Shown here piece by piece: positions 35,901-48,300 of a stretch of DNA of 64,000 bases; the stretch's first letter is position 1, and each line of letters opens with the position of its first letter. This DNA is from Phallus indusiatus. Taxonomy: Eukaryota; Basidiomycota; Agaricomycetes; Phallales; Phallaceae. A program made the position numbers and the translations under genes. The DNA lies in NCBI GenBank assembly GCA_027605045.1, contig JAQFWX010000022.1:620001-684000 (forward strand), given 5' to 3'. A model generated the notes under the pieces. It was not told the origin of the DNA and did no database searches. It saw nothing but the letters and a program-made list of their open reading frames with translations.

Positions 35901-38900
35901 ACCCGACGATCGCTACCGAAACGTATATCAGTAAAGTCTCCCAACTCCAATTCGACACCAGAAATGGGCGGACGATCGGACTCCATGGCTGTATGTGCCT
36001 GCGCAATAACGTCTCCCACAGTCGCACGAGACCACGAAGGATCCTATAGAAGAATGAAAATCTTCAGAACTGGACATAAAACTTGTCTCTTACCAAATGT
36101 TTATCGACTTGTCGAAAGCTATCCCTAGATGTCATATGAGTTGCATCGCCAGACACCATTTGGGCAAGGTCAGGTCGTAGAACAAGCCGGTATGCAGCAG
36201 CAGACCAATCGCCACTAGGAAGACTTTGACAAGTGCGCAGAGCTTCTCGAATTGGTTGCGCTAAACCAGGAGGCATCCTATCCAAATCATCATTCGTCAA
36301 ACCCAGTCTAACCATAGCTAACATCGCGTTTTCAGCACGTTTGCGGGCGGTTGGAACGGTCGAGTCCGTAAAGCATTCCCATACGTTGAAGAGTCGGTAG
36401 ACATCCTGTAGGGGATCAATTTTACCATACTGCAACGCTGGCTCGATTTGGTACAATTGTGAAAGATGATTCATCGTGTTCCAACCAGGTTTTGCAGCAG
36501 GGTCGACTAATCGAGAGAAAAGATATAAGTATAAATCGGGAGGCTGAGGTCGAAGACGCGTTGGATATTCAGCTGTGTAGGTTAAGTAAAAATATATAAG
36601 GATTAGGTACCAATAATGCTCACTTTCACGTTTGTAATTTACCCATCCTTCATAGTACTCGGGGAACACTCTCACCCAATAATCCGACCACTCAGGCCGG
36701 ATTGCTCTCCCAAGCGCAATTAACAAGCGGGCAAGACGAGGTAAGAAAGCATGGACAGCATCCATTTTCAATTTATAACTTTCCGCCAAGAGATGTAGAG
36801 CCATAAGACATTGGTCAATATCGTCAGCTGGTACCGGCGGTTGGCATTCATTTCGTCGATATGGCTGAAAAGGTGAATCTAGCAATTCGAGGACGGGATC
36901 GTTTTTAAACCTAGCGTTTGAAACTGAATATGCCAATGCTTCCCATGTCCCGGGCGAAGGCGGCGAGTCATTTGTGCGATGGTTAGGCGACTCCACGTGA
37001 AGCAATTGACAGAGTGTGTCGACAAAGCATAGCCATTCTTCATCATTCTCCATCACCCCACCCAATTCGGAGATTCTTTGAAGCCAAGCGACATGCAGCT
37101 CGAAGGCGCGTGATTCCGTCAAAGCAAAAGATAGAACAATAAAACAAGTGTGAGTCAATTGATCCCGAGGTATGTATGTTATTTTGGATCTTGTCGTGCT
37201 GCCATTCTCAAAGTGGACGGTGAACGAACTATGGAGGGGTTCGCTGACAGCGGCAATCTTTTCTTTATCTATGATTGAATGAGTTGACTGCATTGACACA
37301 TCAAGGTCATCGACGGTCATTAAATCGTCTCCGCCTATTGCTTCGGCTGGAGATTCGGGAGGTGGAGCCCAGAAAGGTCGAGGACCCAGCTTCACATTTA
37401 TAGTTTTGGTGCCATGAGTGAGAACCGAAAGCGTGCCATCGGGTTTGACAATCAAGAGATCCAATACTGAATGTCTGAAAGCGCAGATAGTACACGCGGA
37501 AATTGCTGACCTAGCAAGAACAGGAGACACTCTTAACGTCTCTTCAGCGGGAATGCGTGTAATTTGAAAGATCGACAATACTCGGCTTGCAGGAAAGTGA
37601 ATAGCCAATAAAGAGCGAAAGTCTTTACTCGTTAAACGCGTGTCAAAGAGATGCACGGTTATTTTATCAGGACAACGTTGGCTATAGAGGAATGGAATGG
37701 TATTAATGAAATGATCTTATATAATACATAATACCACTTACTCTTTGACGGGAATAGGGATAGCCGAAATTTTTTCTAGCCATATATGTGGGTTGTTTTT
37801 CTTATGGCTTGCATCCATACGAGTGGCGATATCATCGTCGCTCTCGGAAATCCCAGGACGCGCTCGAGGAGATTGTGGCGGAATTCCAGCCGGAATTTGT
37901 TCTTGCGACAATTGTCTTTCATGTCCCTGAGAATGATGGGGTTGATTTTGAAATGGATGAGTCCAGGAGGCAGGTAATTCACCTCCTGGCAATGATGCGA
38001 GGGTTGGTTGGATGGTTGGGGGTTGACGTGGAGGAGGGAACAGGGTTGTTGATGAGGATGGAGGAGGAAAATTCGCAGGTGGAACGGTACCCAAAAGAGG
38101 AGATGAATGTGGAACTCTATCAGCGCGATCTTGCCACTCTCTTCGACGGATGGCTTCAGGATCACGATGAGGTGTCGAGGTGTTAGATGGGTTAGGTGGA
38201 TCATTGGGGGCCTTAGACGTTAGCTTGTTGCTTTGAGGTTTCTTCTTTGGGATGACCGCAGGTACCTCACGAGGCTTGAAATATGCATATCTCCATATTG
38301 ACAAGTGTACTTGATCTGAATACCGGTGAGGTTTGAATGGTGAACCTGCTGAGTCGGAAAATTCACAGGCTCCTTCCATAGGATCTTGCGAAGGTGCAGT
38401 AGAGGTTACTACGAGATTTTCTATGGCAGCTCCAAAAGTTACTTCTTCTGATACCCAAAGAGCTTTGTCGGTTGCTGGAGGGTGCAGGATAGGAGTCGAT
38501 CGCTCCGGAACAGGAAGTGAGAAAGGCTTGGGATCATAAGCAGAAGTAGAAGGAGCAGAATCTTCGGGGGTTTTGATCTCTGGAGGATTATTAGGATCTA
38601 CTGGGGTGATAGCGGTCGTTGGGAGTGTGGATGGAAACGTTGGTTGTAGCGGCCCATGGATACGCGCAGCAAGACCAACAGCCTTGAGTTCAGCGTAAGG
38701 ATCATGAAGAGAGAAAAAAGTCGGTAATAGAGGCTCTCCCGTCATAGCTGATTCGTTTTCTTCATACTGCCCAATCTCTCGTTGAATTAGTACGCCATGA
38801 GGTCGCAAAGGCCATGCACGCCGAACCAAGAATGGCAAATGAAAGTTAAATTCTTCTCCGGTATCAGTGAAAATCTTCCCTAAACTCCTGAGAAAGATAA

Positions 38901-39402
38901 AAGTAGCCGATATTCGTTTCGCAGGGGTGACCGCACGCCCTCTAGTCTTTGCACTCTCGGCGAAACGGCTGAAAGCGGAGGTATTAGATGAAGAGGCTTC
39001 AAGTTCTTCTGCAGACGTTGAAGAAAAGAAGGCGCTAGATCCTTCCACCACACCAGTGGGAAGTTCCACTAAACCCCTGCACGCCCACTGTATGTCCTGA
39101 TCCTCTTCTTCAAATGTCCATTTCCGAGCGATGATGCCACCTGCTGATAGCACAACGCAGCAGCTATTCCACGAAAGTTCTAAATCCTGATTAAATGCCT
39201 CGTCTGTCGAATGTACTTGAGCCGGATATAAAAGAGAATGTCGAAGTTGACGTGAGTTAGGTGGCCGAATTACTTGTCGAATGGATTTCAACAAATCGGA
39301 TTCTGTCCCAGAAATTTCTTCACTTGCATATGCTCTTTTGAAATATTCGGCAGCAGCATTAGGTCGTGGGCCCAGGAAGGGTATTGTCAGGTCCTTCGTC
39401 AT
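32946..39402 (-). CDS. APC1: Anaphase-promoting complex subunit 1
   Basis: Six exons: 39402-37742, 37681-36624, 36572-36094, 36043-35829, 35766-34496 and 34432-32946, giving 2,056 residues. APC1 is the largest scaffold of the APC/C, the nuclear ubiquitin ligase that starts anaphase. The N-terminal propeller region carries GGIIARKWTFEEEDQDI. The middle holds RFGSDRRVQEVARML and MFTYGTLPTVTRDVYQVPK. Proteasome/cyclosome repeats run through exons 5-6: HAGFLFGLGLTGHLKNL, LGLAVAHVGTANRHVMKL, TQATGLVGMGLLYLG, AAIAFGMIMLGGG and MATHMAIGMLFLGGGRYTLG. The loops of exon 1 are Pro/Ser-rich, as is usual. Length and domain order are normal for the family. Confidence 0.93.
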
Positions 39403-39610
39403 GTTCGTAAGTAAGGGATTGTGTCATTGTGTTGCATGTGACAAATGTGACAACGCGTCAAAGGCACGCGTCCAACACTGGAATTTCCAGTCAAATTTTA
39501 ACACTTGCAATGTAGACGAATATAAATCCTCAATCTCCATGCACACACTACTTTTATTACAATATATCTATAACCAAAAAGACAATACGACTTGTATACA
39601 ACAAAAGAAA

Positions 39611-41894
39611 TTACCGTCCAACCCAATCGTACGGCATATCTGGACTATATCCCATCCCCCAAGCAAGCCGTTGAAACATGTACCTCATTCCTTCGTAATC
39701 AGGTTTAGCTTCGAAGCTAAGTGATCGCGCATGGCGCAAGAAATAAGCGAATTCGACTGGTAAACCCGCACATAGATGCTCAATAGGGATGGTACGCTTA
39801 GCATGTGCAATTGGCGAGTAATCGTCATACCCATCTTTGCCGCGCTGTACATCGTTTAGGCCACATATCTCAAGTCAATCAACGTAGGCAGCTTACTATT
39901 GGGCTCGGCCACGGAAGGCCTTTAAGGCAATCGACGAAGATGTATCCTAGTGCTTCCATGTCATTGCGACGGCCTTGTTCTGGAACCAATTTAGAAATAG
40001 CTACGAAAGAAGATTGCGATGCTACCTTCGCCGTCATGAGCACCCAAGCTAGCATAACGAGCGTTTCCCCAAAACCCTATTCCTGTCCGGAAAGGAATAT
40101 GAGGGTACTTCGAAGTATGAAAGGCTTTTGCCATTCCGAAGTCTATCAGGTATATAGTCTTATCCCAAAGCTCACGACCGATGAGGAAATTGTCGGGTTT
40201 TAGATCCCTATTTGTTTGCCAGAGTCAGATCAAGCAGTGGATAAGGAAAGTTATTTTGACCTATGAATCATGCCGTACGAATGCAAACTTTGCACGCGAG
40301 CAATCTACATACTTCGGTAAGCTCATCGCACCTTATCATCCAAAAAACTGTGATTACCATTTGATCTGCCATCATAAGGACAGTCGGCAGACTAAAACGC
40401 TCATCACATGCGTCTAAGACACTTGAGAGGCTTCGCCCTAAAACAGGGAGGACCAAGACATTATAGTCGCGAGTAATGCCAAACCACTAAACATATAAGA
40501 TGAACAACAATCCTCAATAGATAAAGAAACCTTTCAAACCTTCATAACTGGAATACCTGCCGCACCTCTTAACTTCTCATACATCTTTGCTTCGACTTGC
40601 AGCATAGGCACAGAAGCTGTACTCGGCTCGAGCTTTATGGCAACTTGTCTATTCGACACCAGATCGACACCGAGATAAACTTCACCGAAAGAGCCTGCAC
40701 CTAGCTTCTTAATGGTCTGATAACTGCCAAAAATTTCGCCTATTACACTAGACTTCTTGACAACAGGAGGTAATGGTGGAGGGACTGGCTTATTAACATC
40801 TATCCCCTTGAGAGCTTGGCGAGCTTTCTTCTTCGGTGACGGAGGTAAAGGGACCTCTTCTGGTTTGGCATCCAACTTCAAGTTCGATATCTCCTTGATG
40901 ACGCGGTCAATCTCTAGCTCAGGTTTCTTTTCATTCGTCCCAACATCTTTAGTTTTCGTTCTAGCTTTTCTCTTAGGCTTTGTTTTCGGCTGCGGGGGTG
41001 GTTTGGCCGTTAAGTTCAATGCTAAGATGAAGGCGCATTCCCGGCCGGCAGGTCTTCGGGAGTGCTCAACTCTAAAAAACCCTCATTTATTTGACGTCGA
41101 ACAAGTTTCAATTGAATTACATACAATGGATCGTCGTTGACTTCCCAGCCCGACAGACTGGTGTCACAATACACGCAAGTCGCTGTATCGTCCCCCGGCG
41201 CTGTATCTGGTGTAAATACGAAACCAGCCTTTGCCATCTGCACGATGTATATGTAACCCTTGGTGTCAGCTTATCCCGAAGAGGAAAAAAGAGGTACGAA
41301 CGTTAATTGCGTTGCAACCATGCTCCACTGACTGGTGCGGCCACCACTCCTCGGTCTTTCCTCCAAAAGTTTCAAACCGAGCTTTTTCTAATGTTTTTGA
41401 AGTGGGGACCCTTGTCTTAGTCCGGAATTCAAAGCTAAATCGAGACGCGATGAGCACTCCTAATGATTTGAAAAGACAAATACTTACTGTCCCTCTTCAT
41501 CCTTCTCGAATTCCAACGCGCACCGAACTAATGCCCAAGGACACTTTGGAGAAATCTTCAGATGTATTTCATGAGGGTTGTCTCGGGGTTCCCATTCCGC
41601 GTACTCTTCTTTGCAAATAAAACACGTAACGTTATCCTAATTGCCCTCAGCCCTCAGTCTCCCATTCCTAGATTCTCATGCGCTCATTAAATTACGCACC
41701 GGATACAGTGCATACGGGTCGTGGTAGAATCCTGCCTCTGCAAGACTCTCAGGATATGCAAGGTACGCTCCAGTTACAGGATGAGGCCATTCTCTAGATC
41801 CTTGAATACTTGATCGTCTGGAGTATTTCTTGACAGTCTTGAAGGACGCTATTCGGGCTCCTTCCGATTGCATAGGCAACTTGGATTGCTGCAT
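39611..41894 (-). CDS. BIR-BIR-casein kinase 1 fusion protein
   Basis: Ten exons: 41894-41700, 41636-41488, 41434-41302, 41237-41125, 41071-40540, 40486-40358, 40304-40261, 40207-40026, 39979-39897 and 39844-39611. One frame of 597 residues results. BIR 1 (about 15-112): RIASFKTVKKY, AEAGFYH, CFIC...H-x6-C. BIR 2 (about 125-213): KARFETFGGKTEEWWPH, MAKAGFVFTP, CVYC...H-x8-C, the latter spacing two longer than usual. A basic, Pro-rich linker follows (KPKRKARTKTKD). The CK1 kinase (about 315-595) has GAGSFGEVYLG, VAIKLEP, MIHRDLKPDNFLIG, LIDFGMAKAF, RRNDMEALGYI and LPVEFAYFLRHARSLSF. The single exon 41071-40540 codes for the end of BIR 2, the linker and the kinase start, and it has no Met codon before the kinase. 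BIR proteins of this type (survivin/Bir1) act at centromeres. Confidence 0.8.
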
Positions 41895-42286
41895 GGGAGC
41901 CAAGTATTATGTCTGACCGTGTAGACTCGGATGAGAGTGAGCGTGAAAAGACACGAAAGGCCAGCGGCCGGGACCTGTCACTTGACAGCTGGACTGAGAA
42001 TTCAGAACACGAGTTAAAGTTTTGGATCACGTGAAAAGCACGTGAGATGTTACGTAAAGATGGACGCAGCGTTAAGCGCGCATGAGGTCCTCGACCTCAT
42101 ACAAACCTTAGTTTTAACTTTTCTTGCATTTCGACAATATACCGTTGCTTGTTATTTCTCAGAACCTTTGATTTCATACTGAAAATGAAGTTTTATAAGC
42201 ACCGGCCAGCCACCTAGTGCCGTATTATATACAAGCGCAGATTATAGTGTAACGAGCTAAATTATGTATGACACAGCGTCCCGCTT
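41895..42286. other. Intergenic between BIR-CK1 and carrier genes
   Basis: About 390 bases that should hold the promoter of the BIR-CK1 gene and the 3' end of the carrier gene. Direct CACGTG sequences do not occur, but ATCACGTGAAAAGCACGTGA near 42028-42047 gives two CACGTGA sites close together. Confidence 0.4.
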
Positions 42287-43599
42287 CTAATGAGATCCAA
42301 ATCTCGCATTGAGACTATCATAAATAAGGAAAATAAGGGCATTGCTTGGTGCTGCACGTGCAACAGTGAGTCCACAGCCAGCATAAAAGCCTCGTATACC
42401 CTCCTTACGCCACATTTTAACCGCCATCTCAGCAATACCTGTCCCTCGACCTCCATTAGTGGAACCTCGAAGTTCTTCTTCAGTTTGTACAGCACTCTTC
42501 ACTGAGTCGGCCGGGAAAAGCACGAAATTGAACATCACCCCAGCACACGCGCCTGCGAAAGCTAGTTCGTACCATTTCAAGTCCTTTTTGCTCAGTTCAT
42601 TTCTCGGTATGCCTTCCTTTGCGGCGAGTCGATCGAGTAGAAACGAGGATACGGCTTCGTTTGTTCCGAACCATGCAGCACCTCCACCGGTTTCACGGAT
42701 AAGGGTCCCTGTTTGACCAAGCCACAGTCCTTTTAGTCCATGTTGGGCGACTGTGCGACGTATGATGGTCCATGGTCCATCTAATGTTTTGAAAGAAACT
42801 TGAGTATGATTGGATGATTGTGAAGAGACGGGATGTGGAAGTGTAGCCGCTGTGGCGGAAGCGTGTATCAAGGCTTGCACTTTGGCACGACGCTGAGCTT
42901 CGGATAGAGCGGGAGCTGCGGACTGTGCCAGAGCTTGGACTTGCATCTTACATTTCACGAGTTCAATTGGCGTTCTTAATTAATCAAATTAATCATTAAA
43001 CGAGGCCTGCTATGACGCGCCTTTTCGATGATTTGACTTACAGTAGAAAACTAGCAACACCACCGGCTCCGGCCGCTGCCAACATAAGCTGCTTCAAGGA
43101 CAGTGGTGCACCATAATCAAGGCCGTTCCACGTTCGAATGACATGCTGGAGTTGATTATATGTGACGAATAAAGACGCGTTTTCGGCCATTGCGCCCACT
43201 ATCGGCGCTGGGAGACCCTAGAATAAACAATGGTTCTCATTTGTTCGATAAGGCCAAATAACATGTTAACTCACTCGGTATAACCCTCTTACGCCCTCGT
43301 GGACATACGTTTGTCTGAGACAATCAATCGGGCCTTTGAACCGAGCATGCTGGTCCAATACTTGAGACTGTAGTCGAACCTTGCAAAGATCGAAAGGATG
43401 TTCAAATATTTTCGATATTATACCGGCCGTCTACAATGATATCAGAAATCGCTTCAAATTCCCAAGAAGATATAGAAATCTCTCATAATTGTTTTACGAA
43501 GATAACACTTACACTTCCAAATGCAACATCTTTGAGACCTCGCCAAACTGGATTATTAGGATTTGCTGGTATAGGACCTGCTGATAGAGCCTCGTCCAT
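42287..43599 (-). CDS. ORT1: Mitochondrial ornithine carrier (ORT1 type)
   Basis: Exons 43599-43513, 43430-43275, 43217-43042 and 42974-42287 give 368 residues. It is a mitochondrial carrier with three repeats, each with a PxD/E-x-x-K/R signature: EHPFDLCKVRLQSQ, LTPIELVKCKMQVQ and LFPADSVKSAVQTE. Features of the ornithine/basic amino acid branch are RLQSQVLDQHARFKGPIDCL, GLYRGLPAPIVGAMAENA-SLF and GFYAGCGLTVARAAPSNALIF. It should sit in the inner membrane and export ornithine for arginine synthesis. An Ala/Gln-rich insert follows the second signature (residues about 150-200), longer than in yeast. A possible 5' untranslated intron is suggested by a GTAAGG site near 43690. Confidence 0.85.
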
Positions 43600-44052
43600 A
43601 AAAAAAAGATAACGCTTTAAGTCCCAGAAAGTCCCAAAAGAAAAACGTGATAAGCACAATTGTTATACACAGAAGATTCGTCCTTACCAGTAATGATGCT
43701 ACCAGTGGTAGCTTGAAATGCTGTTGAGTCTAGTTGAAATAAAGGCGTGAATCTAATAGGCACAACTACATCAGTTTAGTGTTTCAATTACAAATGATTA
43801 CACTAACTGGTTCAAGTTCTATAGCGCCTAGTTTCAATTGACGAGGTTTTGGCAAAGCGAGCAGAGGTGAAGATGAAAGAAAACAGGCAAAAGAAACAAT
43901 TATAACGACCCTTGGACCTTAACCCTAACTATTGCATGGCAAACGCACCAGAGGTAGACAGATGAAAGGGTAACCCAGACGGTGGCCACTGGCAGCTTTC
44001 AGTAAGCAAACCAACAGGCAGGAGTGATATCACCTAGGGCTGCACCTGGCAA
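43600..44052. other. Promoter region of the carrier gene and left flank of the transposon
   Basis: No gene is seen. The minus-strand sequence at about 43690-43790 could be a non-coding first exon of the carrier gene. The right end of the stretch borders the target duplication of the element. Confidence 0.4.
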
Positions 44053-44061
44053 GCTCGGCAT
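44053..44061. repeat. Target site duplication, left (GCTCGGCAT)
   Basis: Nine bases identical to 53309-53317, lying directly outside the inverted ends of the element. Confidence 0.9.
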
Positions 44062-44104
44062 GGGCTATGGGAATTTGCCGCGCAGCCTCCCGCGCTCACG
44101 CGGC
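44062..44104. repeat. Terminal inverted repeat, left
   Basis: Starts GGGCTATGGGAATTTGCC and matches the reverse complement of 53266-53308 except at five positions. Confidence 0.9.
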
Positions 44105-44386
44105 CCATTACTGCGCCAACCAAAAACTCTCACATTTTTGTTTAAAAGTATAATAAAGTATAACAAACGAGTTACGAGCTAGAGATTAAGAGTTTATGAT
44201 TTATGTGTGATGAATTTATTCTGCACTAATATATAGTTTCATTCTTAATGTTGAAGGTGCCATTGCTGACTGAGGCCGACTTTGCTGCATCAATCTAGCA
44301 GAACCATGATTTTCAAGTTTTCGAGCTGTTCAGAGGATGAGCCCTATATTTTTTGAAGTTCTAATATTAGAGTAATCTCAAAATGC

Positions 44387-45200
44387 TTCTTCAGAGAATT
44401 GCTGCAGTAATTTTCTGCTCTCTGTGAATTGCTGCAGTAATCTTCTGCCCTCGGAGAATTACTGCATTAATCTTTCGCTCTCGGTGAATTGCTGCAGTAA
44501 TCTTTCACCCTCGGAGAATTGCTGCGGTAATCTTCTGTCCTCGGAGAATTACTGCAATAGGTGAAAATATTAGATAAGCTTTGTTCAAAGTACTTAGTTG
44601 CAAACTAATATTATTTAATTCAAGGCCACTCATTATTTATTTATCAAGTAGTAGTATTTTATATATATAATCTGGATGTGTTTCAAACTAATTCAAGATG
44701 GCACATTTAAATATCCTTCAGAGAATTGCTGCAGTAATCTTTCGTTCTCGGTGAATTGCTGCAGTAATCTTTTGTCCTCGGAGAATTGCTGCAGTAATCT
44801 TTCGCTCTCGGTGAATTGCTGCATTAATCTTTTGCCCTCGGAGAATTGCTGCATTAATCTTTTGCCCTCGAAAAATTGCTGCAGTAATCTTCTGCCCTTG
44901 GTGAATTACTGCAATAAGTGAAAATATCTAGATAAGTCTTGTTCAAAGTAACTAGTCGCAAACTAATTCAAGGCCACTCATTATTTAATTATTGAGTAGT
45001 AGTATTTTACATAATTTGAGTGTGTTTCAAACTAAATCAAGATAGCTCATTTAAGTATCCCCTCAGAGAATTGTTGCAGTAATTTTCTGCCCTCGGAGAA
45101 TTGCTGCATTAATCTTTCGCTCTCGGTGAATTGCTGCAGTAATCTTTCGCCCTCGGAGAATTGCTGCGGTAATATTTTGCCCTCGGAGAATTACTGCAAT
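44387..45200. repeat. Subterminal satellite with higher-order structure
   Basis: Units of about 29 bases (CCTCGGAGAATTGCTGCAG plus TAATCTTTYG) repeat in three blocks: about 44387-44557, 44712-44922 and 45061-45200. Each block is followed by a shared spacer (GTTCAAAGTA, CAAACTAATTCAAGGCCACTC and an AT-rich part). The whole is thus three copies of a unit of about 340 bases. Such arrays near transposon ends often serve as binding sites for the transposase. Confidence 0.85.
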
Positions 45201-45361
45201 AGGTCAAAATATTAGATAAGCTTTGTTCAAAGCACCTAGTCGCAAACTAATTCAAGGCCACTCGTTAATTAATTATTATAGTATTTAATGGTTTGGGTGT
45301 GTTAACTATTTCTATATACTCTAAATGATCAAGTAACTTAGAGTTCATAAAATAGGAATGG

Positions 45362-48300
45362 TTGATCAATTTATATCAACGATCAATTTCTCAGCCAGCA
45401 GATCCATCCAATCATCGTATACCAGTACCCAGGAGAAGTGACCAATCAAAAAGTTCGTTGGACAAATATGTAACTTGTTTTTTTTTCTTACATATTATTC
45501 CAGTTGCCGGCTTGTATCCTGTTAGATCAAATGGTCTGAGAATGCTTCCTGGATATGATACGAAAGGTTGTGTACAAATTCCACAAAGCAGGCCATTTGT
45601 AAAACTTTTACTTGCAGGCACTCCATTTGCATATTTCATCCATCCTAATCATTCTGGTGAATTGTGTATATATAATTACTTTTGCAATTTTTAATTTCAT
45701 TTTCAGATATAAACTCCCAACCACTTGAGGAGCGAAGCTTTCAAAATCAGCCAACTTTACCCAGCCATAATTTTCAGCCTGCACAACCAGCATCTACAGC
45801 ATATACCCCTCCAGTGCATCAAGCTGCTCCGATAAATCCACCGACCAGCACTATTTTCCTGAATAATTTACCAAATAATTTCAACCTACCGACTAGTTCA
45901 ATTCTACCGACTAATTCAATTCTACCGACTAATTCAATTCTACCGACTAATGTAATTCTACCAACAAATTCAATTCTACCAGTCATTGCTGCACCTTTAC
46001 CTTCCTTTCCTTTGGTTTCAATTAATTTCAATGGCACTCCTATTCCCCAAGGAATTTTAAATTCTACTACACTCCCTTCGACTAGTATTTTTCCAGGATC
46101 AGCAATCGTTCAGACTGCCTCTTCGGACCCGAAATCTACATCTTCTCCTAATCCCAACCCTGCTCCTGTCCAACCCCAACCACCCCCACCTCCTAATAAT
46201 ATAAAAGCAACAGTAGAGAAGATCATCGCTCCTCCTCCTGTGGCTGCTGCCCCTCCTATAGCTGCTGCCCCTATAACTCGGACTGTACCCCAGACTACTG
46301 TCCTTGCACAGCCGAATCTGCACAGACAACCTGAATCCCAAATAGCTGAAAAAGTCTTTGACAAGAATGGCACAGGGATAGCTCCCTCATCGGTAAGTAT
46401 TTATCTCAATATTATATAATGTTTGTTTACACCCAACAGGCTTTACCTGCTTGGGATGGCTGGCCAAATGGCAACTGGAGCCATTTGTATACTCATTATG
46501 AGTTCCAGGCACTTAATTCACTATCTGTGCATTGGGCGACCAAATTTGCAGGTGGCGATAAGCGAGGTGATCCAAATGCAATGGATCCCTTGAAAGGCAA
46601 AGTCACTCGTCGAATGTGTCTGGGTATCATCAAATGCAATAATCCTGACTGTCAAATTATTGTTCGCCCTCAGACTACAGATAAAGGACTGGCCAAGCAA
46701 TTAGAGCAACTTTGCAACTGTGGATGGAGTTTAGAGCATATAACCTGTCCTGTGGAATCTAGACATTATCGGTTCAGGAGTGGTGTTTTATACCAAAACA
46801 GTGGCTTCCATACACATGACCGACCAACATACACTTTGCATCTATCCCCTCACGAACAAACACGATTCAAAGAGTTTGTTTCTGCACATCCCAAAACTGG
46901 TGCACTGAAACTTGCTGTCGGTGTGGGAACTAGTAATGAAAAGGCTACAGATATCTCGCCAGTCTTGCTCAATGTTGATCGCATTCGATATGAAAAGCGC
47001 AAAGTGATTAACCCAGCAGCCGATGGCCTTAGTCTAGACAGGTTGGCTGAGCTCGATACCAAATATTCTGGATTTCTCAAAGCGACACATCTTGGTACTG
47101 TGACAGTGCTATCGTTTCAAACTTCATGGATGGCATGGCAACTCGCTCAAGACATCATACTTACAGAGCCAGTTAATGGATTCGTAACCGATGCTGCCCA
47201 TAATTATTGGAGAACATCAGATGTACTTTTAATAATTACCTCGGTTTACTCACCACATTTACATCGATGGGTACCAACTCTTTTTTCCTATGCAAATGGA
47301 GGAACCGAGGATCATTATCGACTACACTTTATCACACTCTTTAAATCATTACATGACGAATGCAAACGACAAGGACGACAAATTTCTGATGAAATGTTTG
47401 CATCAGTTATGGATTTCAGTGTCGCACAATCCAATGGTTTCATTGCTGCATTTATTCAGTTCTGGCAAAAGGATTCCAATTCTCGTTCACCTGAGGAGCT
47501 TGACCAAATAGCCAACACTTTGATTAAAGGATGCGAACAGCATTTTCGTACTGGAATAACCCGTCTGAAGAAAATCAGTGGAATTATCAAGCCAACTCTT
47601 GCCGATGCATTTGAAAAACGAGCTCTGGGTTTATTGGATGCTGAAGATATCACTGAATTCAATGAACGAGCTCAAGGTTTAATAGGCGAGTTTTCTGGTG
47701 TCATGCCTTGGTTACAATGGTGGAGACAAGAGGGGCCTGCACGAAAGCTCTTTAAAGCTTTTCGTATAATGGATGATGAAACCTGGGCAAAGTTACCTGC
47801 AACTACTAATGCCGAAGAAGCAATACACTTCAGCCTATATAAAGCGATTGGAAAGAAACTTGGACTTGCAGAAGGGATAGAAGGTCTTTATCATTATGTC
47901 GATCATTTGCTCAGCAGCAGTATTGCCATCAATCAGGGTACTCCAATTAATTATGGCGATAGAGAGAGAGCTTGGAAACAGAATGCCAAACTATATGGAC
48001 GAACGAAGCTTACACGAAAGCGTAGGAAAGCCATTCCAAATGATGGCAGGCCACCTGATACTGCCAAAGCTTTGATGACTGGCAAAATCGCTACTTCTGT
48101 ATTACCCGGATATCCCTGGAAAGAAAATTCGTGTTGGCTGGACACATCTTTAGAACTATTACACCGAGTATTCTCACCAGTAAACCAGCAGCTAAAAGAA
48201 GCTCTCGGGAAAATAGATTCATCCACAGTTATAGGCACATTGTGTTATACTCTGCTGGAACGATATACCATGGAGATGGGTGGAAACACTGAGTATGTTT

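Noticed and set aside
41022..41243. Separate BIR gene ending in LSTPEDLPAGNAPSS
   Set aside because: That end comes from reading through an intron. Splicing GTATGT (41119-41124) to TTTAG (about 41072) restores the EH...C ligands of BIR 2 and continues into the kinase.
44676..44921. Cys/Asn-rich open frame
   Set aside because: It is only the translation of the 29-base satellite units; the repeat itself explains the open frame.
45819..46037. Minus-strand frame with repeated LVGRIE units
   Set aside because: Antisense of the ILPTNS tandem repeat in the transposase N-terminus.
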